Assembly: GCA_026686845.1 (NCBI GenBank)
Contig: JAIVEN010000002.1
Span: 20,806,001 to 20,870,000, forward strand
DNA length: 64,000 nt
Direction: 5' to 3'
Source of the DNA: Adenanthera pavonina
Taxonomy: Eukaryota > Streptophyta > Magnoliopsida > Fabales > Fabaceae
Shown in pieces: positions 11,389 to 24,389 of the stretch. Position numbers and translations under genes: made by a program. Position 1 is the first letter of the stretch. Each line of letters begins with the position of its first letter. The notes beneath the pieces are model-generated. The model did no database searches. It was not told the DNA's origin and saw only the letters and a program-made list of their open reading frames with translations.

Positions 11389-13120
11389 CGTATTTCTTTT
11401 TGTTTTATTTGAATGGTTGCTGTTGGCCGGAAGGGGCCAAGTATGCCTCCGTTCTTTGGCTTTGGTGGATATATATATATATATATGTAAGAAGATTATG
11501 CATAAAAGATTATATGATTGATATTAGAAACCAAATTCATACTTACCTATTGACGACATAACCCATAAATTGAACATGTAGAGTAGCAACTTTGAATCTT
11601 AAGAATTAGAGGACTGAAGTTTTCTTCACATGTTCACACTCTAACTCTCAATGGGACAAATTGTAACAAAGTTATTGACATAATGGTAGAGAGAACCTAA
11701 CTAAATTTAAATAAACCCTAATACTCTCTCATTATAGGTCTATGTGTTAAACCTACACTTTATCTCACACTAATCAAATTCATATATATCTTGTACAAAA
11801 TATAATATAATTACTCAACTCATTATGTGGGCTTAACTTGCATCTCAAATGGATCACTAAAAATAATATTAGCCTCTTTTTCACAAAACTATAATCACAA
11901 TTAATTAAAACCCCGCCAAGTTTTGTGCCTATGTTCTTTGTTCATGTTGTAAGAAATTGAGCAAGTTTTGTTGAACCTGAGGCTCGTTTTATGTATATCT
12001 TTCACCAAGTAGTGCACACTAGCTATCTCTATTATTTATCAAACTCTCTTGAAATTGAACCTTGGAATCTTGAATTTCTCCATCTTCACTTGGTTGTGGT
12101 TGAGTCAAGACCTGAAGTAGTCTTATCAGCCAGCAATAAACTTGGGTTAGTCATAAGTTCTTGAACTATACTTGTCTCAATGAGGTATACTTTAATTTAA
12201 TTTAAAGTTTTATCAGAATATATAATTTATTAATATATATTAAAGTAGAACATATATAATTAACATGATTATATTATCCGAACTTCAAACTTTTTATTCA
12301 TTAAAAACTAAATTTTTATATGTATATAAATCAAATCATTAGAACAATTTTATTTTTATATTTTTTTAAAAAATGATTATATATATAGGGTATTGGGAAA
12401 GTATCTCTAACAAAATTATATTTCGTTAATAGACATCGATCAGATTTTTAATATCTTGTAATTACCATAAAAATAAAAATTAGCTATCACTATAAGTTAT
12501 AACATTCATCTTATTATATATGATATCTTATTATAGCATGGATTGAAACATTAATAATGAACAAAATACTTTTATAACTAAAAATTATATATATATATAT
12601 ATAATAACATAAAAATCAGATATTCAAATCTTGAGTTTCATTCTATCATTAAAAAGAAACGTCATTACAAAAATAGCAAAATAAAAAAAAATCTATCTAT
12701 ACTAATCTATACTAAATATAAAAAGATATTAGCGGGCATCATTAATTCGTGATCATTGTGCATAAATTCCTTTTGATATTAAAAATCAACTCAAATACAA
12801 TTATGATCTCTTGATTGATGGGTAATCATAGATCACTGAATCTTTTATATTTCTTTTCTTCTAAACCTTTGTCTGCAATAACAAAATCCTCATCTCATGC
12901 ATAGCCTATAAACCTATGATTTTTTCCCCTTAACAAACCTTTATATACGCTTATAAAGGAATCTATTTTGTTCTCTGTGGTAAGACTTTGTCTGGTACAT
13001 TTGGTAGGTTTTTTTTTTTACCTGATAAGGGAATTGAAGAATGAAGATGGCGACGTTTTTGGTTGAATCATGCAGATTGATATACACACACACATAATAA
13101 GGATATATATATATATATAT

Positions 13121-16100
13121 ATGGCAATAGAGGCGATAGGAAGATGGAATACGTTGGAAGAGCTGTTACTGGGTGGGGCTGTTCTTCGTCATGGAACTCA
13201 AGATTGGCACATCGTCGCTGCAGAACTCCAAATTCGAATTCCCTGTATTTTGACTCCCGAGGTAACCCAAACCTGCAAAATTTATTTCTTTTTTCAAACT
13301 TCAAAAACGAGATTCCAGGTTTTGTAAATCTTTTAATTAATGTTTTTGGTCAACGTTGTTGTTGTTGTTGTTGTTTTTTGTTGAATATTTGATTGATTTT
13401 GACCACTACTTTTCTTAATATAATTGAAAATATGTAAACTATTTATCTTTGGTGAATAATATAAATAAGTTATAATAATTCAATAGTTTTCTAAAAATAT
13501 ATTATAATACTAAAGAAACACAAAGTATTTACTTTAGGGAATAACATAAAAAGTATATTTTGATATTGTAGCCATGTTTAAATTCTAAAATATTAGAATA
13601 GCCTCAGTTTGAAAACATCTCATTTTTAAAATCAATAATTGATATAATAACAAATTGGAGTTAATTAATTGTATAAAAATATAGTTATATTTAATATAAA
13701 TATTGCTGTTGTCCAAACTTTATAAATATTAAAATAATTCCTTTGATAGTAAATAATTTTTCAAGTGAGTTTTTTTTGTTCCAAAGTGAATTATTAATAT
13801 TGTTTACAATTCTTAGAATAAAAAATCCGCAATAGACAGACAGTCTCCACTTGCACATAGTCATTAGGATGATGACATTGACATGACACACATCCTTTTG
13901 TCTAATCGTATATTGATTTGTTAGGCATTTTTATAAAGAGATATATTCATTAATTAGGTTCGGATTCATTCAAAATTATTAAAAAAGAAAACTTATAATA
14001 AGATCAAAGTAAATATAGATGATTTACTTAAAGAAGATATATATAAGCATTATATTAGAATTATACTATTTATTTTTAATTAAATAAAATTATTTTATAA
14101 TTTCTTCTACTGTAAAATAATAGTTTATAAATTATAAAAATTTAAGTTGTTAAAAGAAAATCATTTTCCATAAAAACTAGGAAAGAAGAAATTTTAATAG
14201 ATACATTGTTAAGTTTTTGCAGGTTTGTAGAGCTAAATACGAAGATTTAAAAGAGCGCTATTCTGGTTGCACGTAAGTGTAATTTTTTTTTTTTTACATT
14301 TTTCAACCTTTTGTTGTTGAAAAAATTCCGATAATTAGGAAAACATGCTGCAAATAATTCATAAACACAAGAAATTTGGGTAATCTACCTATATTCAAGA
14401 TCCAAAAAGAAAATTTTTACTATCTGTTTACTAATCAATCAACTCTGATAATGAGTTCGTATTAATTTCTTATTTACTTTTTTTTTTAATTCTGTTCCAG
14501 TTTTAAAATCAAATCCATCATCTGGGAACGTATAATATCTAGTTTACAGTTTTGATAAATGGCCTTCGAAGAGTTAAATTGTGGTAGTATTATGTATATC
14601 TACAGTAACGGACCTATGACCTAGGATTAGTGGGGTCGATTGATATTTTTGTTTAAATAAATGACACTAACTATTATCATATAAAGATAAACTAAAGTTA
14701 TATAATTTTTTTTTATATAAATCGAATATATTACATACAATCTCTATTTATTTGTGTCATTTAAGATTTTTGTAGGCATATCAAGAAATACAATAAATAT
14801 ATTAGAATTTATTTAAATTTCCTAACATACCCTTTAATAAATAGATAGATAAAAAAAATAATTTATATTATCTTTGACTTTTAAAATCATAAGTAAGAGT
14901 ATAATTAGAAAAAAAATAATTAGAATTTGAAAATAAGAGATAAATATAAAAAAAAATTTCAAAAGTGGCAAAAAAAAAACAAAGGAGTGATTTACAATTG
15001 TTATTTATGTGACTTCATATTTTAAAGCCTTTGAACAATTAACTCATTATCAATAACTTCATTTATTTTTAATAAATGATAATAACTATTATCATATGAA
15101 TAAAAATTATTTGGACTTTCCTAATATAATTTATAGTCTCATTGATTTGGATTTTGATAAACTCAACTTTGTATTTATTGAATTTAATAAAATTTTCACA
15201 AAAATTTTAAACCATATAAATTTGAACCCAAAAGTAATTTAAACCTAAATATATTTAAAATTTGAGTTTAATGAATTCAAAATATTAAGATTAGTGATAT
15301 CAAACTACTAAAATTTAAGAGCATTTGCAAGTAAAGCTCCCAAATTGAGGGGTCAGCTGACCCCCCTCAATTACAAACAGTCTGCCACTGTATATGTACA
15401 TGTGTGTGTATATGATATTGTATCTAATTTCTGTTGTGAAAATGGTATTTCCAGTGCTTGGTTTGAAGAGCTTAGAAAGAAAAGAATAGCAGAGTTGAAG
15501 AGAGCATTGGAATTCTCTGAACATTCAATTGGGTTAGTTTATTCACTTAACAATCAACATATCTGAGTTCCTAGTTTAAAAATCAATACATAAATCGCCC
15601 GCCCAAACACAAATATATAAAAATTACGTTATAAACTTTTTGGCTTTATAACCTTCCTATTTTATTTCAGTAACCGTAAACACTTTGAAAACTTTACTTG
15701 TGTTACAATCTGAGACACTCATAACTTCATAATAGTTATATATGAATATTAATGAAGTATGATTGAGTCATTATTAAAAAATTAGAACATTCTTTCAGGT
15801 TTCTTGAATCAAAGATTAAATCTCTGGAGGCCGAGAACAACGAGAAAGAAAGAGAGCATGATAATAATAACACAACCTTACCTTCATCAAAATTAGAAGT
15901 AGTAGTGAAATCTTCCACAAATGACACATGCAGGGATGGGTTATCTGCTGGGAGCTCCGCGCAACAAACCAGAAAAAACTGGTCTCCTGAGGATCATCAA
16001 GAGACGACGGATACTAACTCTTGTGATGAGTACGATAAAGCTTCGAATGTAGAAGATTCGTCGGCATATTGTCCTCCTTACGTCGGACAATTCAGATGGA

Positions 16101-17172
16101 ATACTATGAAGAAGAAGAAGAGAGGCAAGAGGAAAAGGAAGGATTATAGCAGAAACATTAATCTGTCAGAAACAAGAGTGGGAGACAGTGAGTTTTTGTT
16201 GGATTCATCAGGTGATGTTGTCATGTCCGGGTGTAAAGAAATTTCAACCAGCAACAACTGTAGGGTGGAGGATCAAAGTTTCAGAAACGATGGAGAGGAA
16301 TATTTGCTGGCCATTTTACACTCTATTATGGAAAATAAAGTTGCTTCTGTTTTTAGACATCGCCTTGATAGTCAGGTATGCGTAAATAGGATACTCTGAA
16401 GTATTTCATAGGAAATTTAGAAAGAGATGGGAAGATATGTGTGGGCCTCACTCTTGTGGGACCTAAGGCACAAAGGTGAGACCCACTATTTTGTTTTTAT
16501 CTCTATCTAACTTTACCTCTAAAATATTTCAAAAGGATCCTCTAGTGAGTGTGTGTATTTAGATTTTTTAAATTTTCAATCTTTCTTGATTGCTGTGTAA
16601 TCATTTTCCATCCTCTGACTAATGAATCACTGAAACAGAAGAGAGGAAGTTACAAGAAGATGATCAGGAGGCACATGGACTTGGACACCATAAGATATAG
16701 AATCACCACCCAAACCATAAAATCAACTAAGGAGCTGTTTGTAGACCTACTTCTACTCACAAACAACGCTCTTGTCTTCTACTCCAAGACCACTCGAGAG
16801 TACAAATCTGCTCTTATGCTCAGAGACCTTGTCACCAGAAAACTCATCAATCCTCAGAACTTTACAATTAGATCATCCTCTGACAGAATACGTGATGAGA
16901 ATAATCCTTCTCCTGGGAAACCCAGAAGTGTAAGACCTGGTAATAGAAAGATTGTAGCATCAGGGGCAGATGGTAGAAGCAATTCTGGTTCTGGGGTTTC
17001 TCTTGGAGCTAAGGAATTGCATGGTAAAGTCAATTGTAATTTATCACCACCTTCAGTAAAATCTTCGCTTGGGAAGAGGAAGAAGAAAGTGATTGGTAGA
17101 CCTGAAAGTGTTAAACGTGGGATTGCGCCCGTAAGGGCTGGGAAAGGAAAAAAACGAGTTAGATTAAGTTGA
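13121..17172 (+). CDS. SANT plus bromodomain protein, intact copy C
   Basis: Plant proteins with this layout are nuclear and are predicted to read acetyl-lysine on histones through the bromodomain; their exact roles are little known. Exons: 13121-13261, 14223-14272, 15455-15532, 15799-16375, 16639-17172 (TGA), phases consistent, 459 residues. ATG 13121 opens directly into the SANT-like segment (residues 5-47: AIGRWNTLEELLLGGAVLRH, then GTQDWHIVAAEL). Residues 48-105 carry VCRAKYEDLKERYSG and a coiled-coil region (WFEELRKKRIAELKRAL, FLESKIKSLEAEN). A polar linker holds a basic run (MKKKKRGKRKRK), a likely nuclear localisation signal. The bromodomain spans residues about 256-351 and is split by the last intron; NNALVFYSK near residue 324 contains the conserved acetyl-lysine-binding Asn. 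The tail is basic with VIGRPESVKRG, weakly AT-hook-like. No break is seen. Confidence 0.88.
15343..15372. repeat. GC-rich near-perfect palindrome in intron 3 of copy C
   Basis: The arm AATTGAGGGGTCAG is followed at once by its inverted partner, with two extra C in the right arm. It sits about 80 bp before the acceptor of the exon at 15455 in otherwise AT-rich intron. It could form a hairpin in DNA or pre-mRNA. I do not recognise it as part of an element. Confidence 0.7.
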
Positions 17173-17727
17173 TGATGATGATATTATGGGAACTTAGGCC
17201 TAGGTTTAGTGGCTGTTTTGTTTCCCGTTAGAAATCAAATTGACCTAAAATTGGGTTTTGTTATTTTTCTGACATGTTTGTGTGTATTTACTTAATCCCA
17301 CTAGAAACTTACTTCTCTCTCAAACTCAGGTTTAAGTAGAAGTGGTTATGGAGTTGTTTTTCCATTGGCTTGACAAAGTTTGCAGCATTATTGTGGTGAT
17401 TAGAAGAATTTATTACAAATCTAAAGTGCTTTTAATTAAAATCATCCAATTATAACCATTTTTACTACAATCAATTTTTAAATAAACCATCTAAATACAA
17501 ATCATGTTAATTCAAATCCAATTTTCACTATAACCATGCTGTAAAATTTATTCTACTAAAACTCTATTTCGACAAATTGAAAAATCCAATGTACACTAAG
17601 TATAATGGATTGGATTGGCCTTCAAAAGTCTAGCCTTTTGGATTTTTTATATCAAAATGATCCAATTTCCCTTTTAGGAATTCTTTTAATGAAAAGCTGC
17701 AACTAACTTGGATAAACTATGTAGGAT

Positions 17728-18563
17728 TTTTTTTTACACAATAGAAACAAGTTAAATTAAAATAAACAACTACATTACAGATAACATAGACCAAAGCAGG
17801 TAAAACAAAACCTAACCAGAATCACAATCCTACTCAACTTGGTTATGTTGACAAAAAGCACCACCGGCGAGCAATCAAGAACCACCAACAACCACCTAAC
17901 AAAACATCCCATAAAAGAAACAGGCCAAAAAAACAAATACAAGCAAACAACAAATTGAACACCAAACGAAGCACACCACCCACCAAGACAAGCCAACCCT
18001 AAGATCAATGGCGCTAAAATGATAGAAGTAGCATAAGCACCACCCATGTTGGGGATAGTGATTCAACAAACCCTCTTGGAATCATCCCCTTCTTCATTGA
18101 ATCTATCCAGACAGGAATAGATTTCGCAAAAGTTCCACACACCAGCCATGCAAAAAAGTCAAATCCAATGGAAGACGACGCAAGCGGCGAAACAAAACTT
18201 GGGAAGCACCCCATTTCCACACCTCAAATCCGAACCAACCAACGAAGATTCCAGTAGTAATAGACTCTTCAAGCACCAAATCACTAGCCAATCCATCTCT
18301 TCACAGCTAAAATTCGCAAAGGGTGGATCTCTCCGCCTATTATCAAGCCCTAGCAAATACAAGCACAATAGCAAACCCCAAAAAATGAAAAAAAAGACAC
18401 ATGTACACTAAGGGCACCTTCTCCACCGATGGAAGTCTAGGGGAAAGGCGCAGAGAAGACCAAATCACAGAAGCAAGAAGATGGACCTGCACGATGGTGA
18501 GGGTTTAGACTCTTATTGTACGGAGAGAATTTAAACTCTCACAAGAAGTTTTTTCTTGGATAT
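17728..18563 (-). mobile_element. Retroposon (about 836 bp) with poly(A) tail and 26-bp target duplication
   Basis: Read on the minus strand, the element starts near 18563 (CTTGTGAGAGTTTAAATTC) and ends in nine A at 17728-17736. It is flanked by imperfect direct repeats at 17701-17727 and 18564-18590 that share AACTAA, TTGGATAAACTAT and GGAT. A poly(A) tail plus target duplication shows insertion by LINE-type target-primed reverse transcription. The body is more GC-rich than its flanks. Open frames of 60-90 codons on both strands show no known domain, so it may be a non-autonomous retroposon, the 5' part of a LINE, or a processed copy of a non-coding RNA. Confidence 0.65.
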
Positions 18564-18746
18564 AACTAATTGGATAAACTATTTTGGATTAGGTGATTAA
18601 CACACGAATTTAAGCAGGGTTCAAATTTTATTAATTTTTTTATTTTAATATTTTTATTTAAAAAATTGGATCATTTTGATTGGTGTAAATCATCCAAATC
18701 AAATTTACATTCTTCCTACGTCACATTAATTAATGTGCAGTGAATT

Positions 18747-18765
18747 TTCGGCCAAAAAAAAATTT
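18747..18765 (+). mobile_element. Tail-only retroposon scar (GGCCAAAA type)
   Basis: The direct repeat CAGTGAATT (18738-18746 and 18766-18774) flanks a 19-bp insert, CGGCC plus nine A with short T edges. This looks like target-primed insertion of a retroposon tail. The repeat is short (9 bp), so the case is weaker than the one at 25803. Confidence 0.5.
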
Positions 18766-19254
18766 CAGTGAATTCACATTCTTAAAGCAACGAAGGGAGG
18801 AAGGTTTCCAACTATGACATTTGTTTGGATTTTAAATTTTTCTTAAAAGTAGAAGGATGAAATAAAAATTATTTTTTATTAATAAATTTTTTCTTATTTT
18901 TAAAAAATAATAAATATATTAATATATTATTTAATTGAAATATAATAAATAGAAAACACATCCATGCAATACATGTGATGTTCTAAAACAATCAACTCTC
19001 AAATATATATTTGATTTGAAAAATGCATCACTACTATTCACACACTTATAATATATATATATATATAATATGAAATAACTTGATAAATATTTTGACCTAT
19101 AGAAAGAAACTTTAATAAAATATGAATTTTTATTGTTTTCGTAAATAATAAACTAACATTTTAATAGATTTGATTGATTTGGAGCAATTACAGCTATAAT
19201 TCAAAACATACCAAAAAAAAAAAAATTGCATCTTAAAATCCTTACCTAAAAGTT

Positions 19255-19381
19255 GGCCTGATACTCAGTTGGCTCGGTCCAGCCCAACCACATCGAACCA
19301 ACTGGGCCGGGCCAAATTTTGGGCCTGGCCAGGGTTAGGGCCAGACACCATAACCCCAGCCCGGCCCAGCTTGGCTCGTCC

Positions 19382-19412
<31 letters not shown>

Positions 19413-19777
19413 TAATTATTTTATATATCTTAATTGATTTTGTAGAATTTTTATTCTTTATATATCTAATATAATACATTTATTATGAAAATATTTTAAA
19501 ATTTTAATGTTTCAAATTTTTTTTAAATTTTGAATTAATTTTTTAATTTAATATTTATATAAAAATAATGTATAATGGTTAAATATTTATAAATTTTAAA
19601 AAATTTTATTTTTTTCTAAGATTATTTTTTAAGAAAATCTATTTTTAAGTATAAATAAGTATATTTTTTATTATTAAATAATTTTTTTAAATATATATAG
19701 TATCGGGTCAGTCCGATACTAGCCCTAAGAATATCGGGCAGGGGTCAAATCCAACTCGACCTGGTCAATGATCATCC
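19255..19777. mobile_element. hAT-like MITE with GGCC-rich ends and AT-rich core
   Basis: A 523-bp block has GC-rich ends (GGCTCGGTCCAGCCC near the left, TATCGGGCAGGGGTC near the right) around a core of A and T runs. It is flanked by the 12-bp direct repeat TACCTAAAAGTT (19243-19254 and 19778-19789). Size, layout and the shared GGCTCGGTCCA tag place it near the elements at 32606 and 62301. The flanking repeat is longer than the 8 bp usual for hAT, so the class is uncertain. Confidence 0.5.
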
Positions 19778-19909
19778 TACCTAAAAGTTATTTTCTTATT
19801 TTACTCCTCTAAATCAATGTTCCACCGATCTTTTAGTTGAGATAGTAAAGAATTGTGTGCATAGCCAATTCCTAATTTGTCCAATAAAACCCATTGAATT
19901 GCAGCAAAT

Positions 19910-19958
19910 CAACTGCTTCTATTCTTTTTTTTTTTTACTTTTAACCACCAACTGCTTC
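19910..19958 (-). mobile_element. Tail-only retroposon scar
   Basis: CAACTGCTTC at 19910-19919 and 19949-19958 flanks a 29-bp insert, a run of T then ACTTTTAACCAC. On the minus strand it is GTGGTTAAAAGT plus an A-run. Confidence 0.5.
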
Positions 19959-20605
19959 AAATCCCCAACTTCATTTATTCTTTTTACCCTGCTTATATTG
20001 GACCAGTTATCAATTCATTGGGCTAATCCTCCACCGAAGAATGTTCATTGTAGTATGGGCTCAGACCTGAGCCCAAACATTTTTTTAACAACCAGTTTTT
20101 TAACATCAAAGGTATTTATACACCAAGGGTAGAAAATTAATCCATTTAAGACATAAAAATTACTAAAATGGATTTTATTTACCTCTTTTAATAAAGTCTT
20201 TTTGATACAAATAACTAGATATTAAACTTATGACAGTATACTAAAAGGACCAACATATTTACCAAGCATGTTATGACCTTATTGGTCAATAACCAATTTT
20301 ATGTCCAACTTAAAATGAATTTTTTTTGAAAATTTTTGCCACACTTGTTTTTTAAAATATTTGAGGTACATATTTTTTTCTTGTTTATTTGGTCATCAGA
20401 TTTTATAAAACATATGTTAACTATCCCTTTTATATAAGGCTTATGACATATCACATATTCTTAATGAAAATAACGGATTGGAGACCAATAATTTATTTAT
20501 ACTTATTGTTGAATCAGGCTGAAAATTTGAAAATTGAAGCTGCAATTTTTTTACCCATATTTGCCGAATTTCTTTTTATGAAACTAGTATCAGATTCATT
20601 TTTGA

Positions 20606-21136
20606 GATAAAAGACCTTTTGGTCTTTAAGGTTTTTCAAAATTTTTCAATTAGTTCCTGTAATTTTATTTTGTGTAAATAACTCTCTATAGTTTGATATT
20701 ATTAACAAGATGGGTCTTAATAATTCAATAACCCAATAATTTAATTTTTTAATCTTCTAACATGACAGTAACACCATTAAATGGACTAATTAAATTATTT
20801 GTATATCTCATGGGATTAATTCAAATACTGACCAGATGTTAAAATGTTCGATCAGCCCATTTTAACGATCACATCAAAATATTATGGTCAATTCAAAATA
20901 ATCCACTTAATTATATAGATAGTCCAATTAACCTATTTTAACAGTTATATAAGCCATTTTTAAAGATATTACTATTATGTTAGAAGATTGAGATATTAAA
21001 TTACTAAGTTATTGAAACCTTAAGGCCGACCTTATTAATAATATTAAATTATAAGGATTTATTTGCACAAAATAAAAATACAAGGACCAATTTGAAAATT
21101 TTAGAAAACGTTAAGAACAAAACATCTTTTATCCCT
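20606..21136. mobile_element. Foldback MITE with ~250-bp inverted arms (MULE-type)
   Basis: The left arm (GATAAAAGACCTTTTGGTC onward) and the right arm read in reverse (GGGATAAAAGATGTTTTGTTC onward) stay similar over roughly 250 bp, including TTTTATTTTGTG and AATCTTCTAACAT in both. The flanks carry TCATTTTTGA (20596-20605) and TCATTTTTTGA (21137-21147), a 10-11 bp target duplication close to the 9 bp typical of Mutator-like elements. No coding capacity. RNA from it could form a long hairpin. Confidence 0.7.
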
Positions 21137-21659
21137 TCATTTTTTGACAATCATTTCAAGATCAGTCCGTGAGAGAATTTGTTCCTATTATCATATTTTT
21201 CATTAGAAATTTCAAATATAAAAGAATCATAACAAGACTTCTATCATATCAATTATTAGCGGACCTACGATATACTGAGTAGAGCAGATGCCCCTTTTAA
21301 TTGCTGGAAATCATATGTAATTATGTATGAGATGTTATGTTTTACCTCCACTGTTTTGCAAGTCTTAAACCCATTGAAGAGAGAGAATGAAGAAGTCTTG
21401 AATCTATTAAAGGAAGAAAATGAAGAAAGACATGAGAGAGAGGAAGTTGAGATTGGGAAAGGAAGAGAGAGTGAAGAAATTGATGAAACTAGACATAGGG
21501 GAGAGAGATATTGAGGAAAGTCAAGATGAGTTTTAGGATATTATACTGAGAGGAGAGAGATTGAGTGGTTAACCAAGACATTGAAATTTGTAATGATAGA
21601 TGAAAATTAGAAAGGGGGTTGAAGGATTGGGATGTGGAATAATTTTTTTTTATTTGTTA

Positions 21660-21923
21660 CTCCCTCTGGTCCTTAATATAAAATTATTTTAACCGAATCA
21701 CGTGGATTAAGAATTGTAATTAAAATTAATTAACTATCTCGATTTCTCCAAAAATCTCAACATTTTTTTAAAACTACCCTTATTTAATCTCTTTATCTTT
21801 CTCTTTGAATACATTAAATAGGGACATTTTTTAGAAATGTATAATAAATACTACCTCGTATATTATAAAGGATCTTATATTTAGGATCAGGACAAAAGAT
21901 CCTACATATAAAACCGGAGGGAG
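21660..21923. mobile_element. Stowaway MITE
   Basis: A 264-bp element with inverted ends CTCCCTCTGGTCC and ACCGGAGGGAG and TA on both sides, as in Tc1/mariner-derived Stowaway elements. It shares long stretches (TTTTAACCGAATCACG, GATCTTATATTTAGGATCA) with the copy at 37461. Confidence 0.85.
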
Positions 21924-22599
21924 TATATTTTTGCATTATGAATTGTTACTTTTATAGTGAAACCATTTTTATTTTTTATATTTTTAGTGAAATCATTTAT
22001 ATTTTTATTTTTTAAGTTATCTACTATATATTTTTTAGTGAAACCACCATATTAATTTTCATTTACTTTTTTGTATGACATAATGTACTTTCTATATAAA
22101 TTTGTGATGTTTTATTTTTAATTAATTAAGTGCACCCTGTTTACCTTAAAACATGATTTATTGATTTAGGATAGGTGAATTACAAATTTATTGTATTTTG
22201 AATGGGAAAAAGAAAAATTTGTTAAGAGAAAGATATTCTTGAGTATAAGCTAATTGTTCAACAATTTTAGTAAATAAAATCATATAGATGACAGTTGTAA
22301 AATATGAAATTTATTTAATTACATATAATATGCAATTATATATATTTATTTAATCATTTTTACATATATAATATTTTTCTGTAAAAAAATCTTTAAATAT
22401 TTAATATTATATAATAATCATTTATTTTTTTAAAAAAAATTTATTGCCCCTGCTGACTCAGGGTTTATCAAACCAAATATTTGGGTTCAAGTTGTTGGGG
22501 AAAAGGTCTATGTCGCAAATCAAGTTTTTTTTTTTTAAGAAAAAATTTAGATTATAGAGATAATTAAATTGTCATAATAGGAACTTAATAGCCATGTGA

Positions 22600-22740
22600 T
22601 CCAATTACCAACTCGGGTTGACGTGGTCATAAAGATTTTCATCTTTCAAAGAAGTAATTATGAGTTCAATTCTCAATTCTTGTGTATGAACAAACTTAGT
22701 TGAGAATGATCACCTTATTGAGAAAAACAAAACTCATTTC
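22600..22740 (+). repeat. tRNA-derived SINE-like sequence
   Basis: TTGACGTGGTCATAAAG followed about 40 bp later by GAGTTCAATTCTC (22662-22674) looks like a diverged A box and B box. Similar wording occurs near 34501 (GAGTTCAATTTCTGA). Ends and target duplications were not resolved. Confidence 0.35.
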
Positions 22741-23090
22741 AATATTTTCTACACCTTGAAAGACTACCCTTAAAAATATTTAAGAAGAAAGAAAATAAAA
22801 TGGTAATAACCTTTAAATTAGCGTATTTTTCAGCAAATTACGCTTACAATTTGATCCCTACACCCTATGTTTATTTATTTATTTAAAAAGAAATGGTGCC
22901 GTGTTAGTTATCTTTCTTTACTTGTTGATTACTTCAATAATTAATTTTAGTTTTCTAATAGTCATAAGGCTCATAATCATTTGTATCTTCTAAAGTATGA
23001 AATCTATAAAATGCTTCTAGGAAAAAAATAGATATATTATTTTTTAATAATTATAAATATTATATTTTATATTGATATAAATGATATTAT

Positions 23091-23819
23091 TGTAGGCTGC
23101 AAATTAAAAATTTGTCAGAGTAAAATAATCCGAGCCGTGCACAAGGACACTGTCCTTGAGAGTTATTCCGCCACAAGACGGCACTCCCCAGGATTGAACG
23201 GATTCTTCTGCGGAGTCGCAGGTAAACAGAACAGCAGAAAAAACACAGATGAAGAAAGGAGGAAGAGAGAACAGCTCGAATGATGTCCGCAGCTGTGGTG
23301 TGCTGAACCCGGTGATTGGCCTTGGTACTTATAGGTACCAGAGCGACAGGACGTTGAACGACACTTAATGACGTTAATGAGGATGTTTCTGAACGTTGGG
23401 TGGTTTCCGACATAAGAATTAACAAAAATTAAACTATAGAAAACGGATCAGTAATGTCAAGGAAACAGATGATCAACGTTCAGAAACATTAATAGTATGA
23501 ACCTCATAACCGAAGCCCTAAAACCATGAATCTTCTGGAAAGCTATTTTATAAAAAATAATTTCTGGCAACGGCAAAAAAGAGTCCAACCTCGGGTATAT
23601 TTTCGCGCGCAGGGGGGGAAATCGACGGATTTCAACTGAGTTGGCCCAATTTTGTCCAGTTTTTGTGCGCGCGAGCCCATTCTCTTCCTAGGCCCATTTT
23701 GCTCCTCCATAATCACATGTTAATATTTATACTCTTTGGTCTTCATTTGTTTGAGCAATGTGGAACCTCTTTTTCTCTCTTTTCCTTTTGACACACACAC
23801 ACACATGTATTTTCCAACA
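23091..23819 (-). repeat. 3' LTR of a Ty1/copia fragment
   Basis: On the minus strand the LTR begins TGTTGGAAAATAC directly after a polypurine tract (GTGGGGGA, near 23820-23830) and ends GCAGCCTACA, giving TG..CA ends and 729 bp. A TATA-like CCTATAAGTACC lies inside. No partner 5' LTR exists in the window. Confidence 0.75.
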
Positions 23820-24389
23820 ATCCCCCACATGTGTGTCAAAAGATTACTATTATTTGAATGAGTATAAGCATTTCGAATATGGTGTCTTACGGACTATGAA
23901 CCATATCTAGACCAATAAAGCTTAGTACACAGAGTTGTCAGTGAGGCTTATAGCTTCTATGAACTAACAATTCTTTGTTGTATACTAGCGGCTTTAAGAA
24001 CCAACTTATACCCCCACAATTTCCATTGTTATCGCAATTTTGCGCTTTAAACTTTGGCCATACGCGTGCCTGGTTTTAATGAATGCTCTAGAGATTTTTT
24101 GCCATGATCTCATAGGAGCGGCCCCACTCCACATTCATATAGGTGATTTCATCAAGTGTGTCTGCAATGAACACACCATCCTTAAGGAATATGAAATTAT
24201 TAAGAGTTTTTACTCAACCTCACCAATAGTGCATCCTAACACTTTTTTCATATCATAGGAAGGGATCAAAAAAATAAAGTGTTAGTAGAACTAACAAATG
24301 ACTTGTTTTTACCCATATGAACCTCCTTCATGGGATCCCCAATCACAGAAGTTGGGTTACCATCATTGTTAATTTTCAAATTGGCTTAA

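Noticed and set aside
18014..18291. Several 60-90 codon frames on both strands at 17.8-18.4 kb as genes
   Set aside because: They overlap in several frames within a retroposon bounded by a target duplication and a poly(A) tail, and show no domain.
21323..21514. 63-codon purine-rich frame as a small protein
   Set aside because: It consists mostly of Glu, Arg and Lys from GAGA-type low-complexity DNA, and no start context or partner exon is seen.
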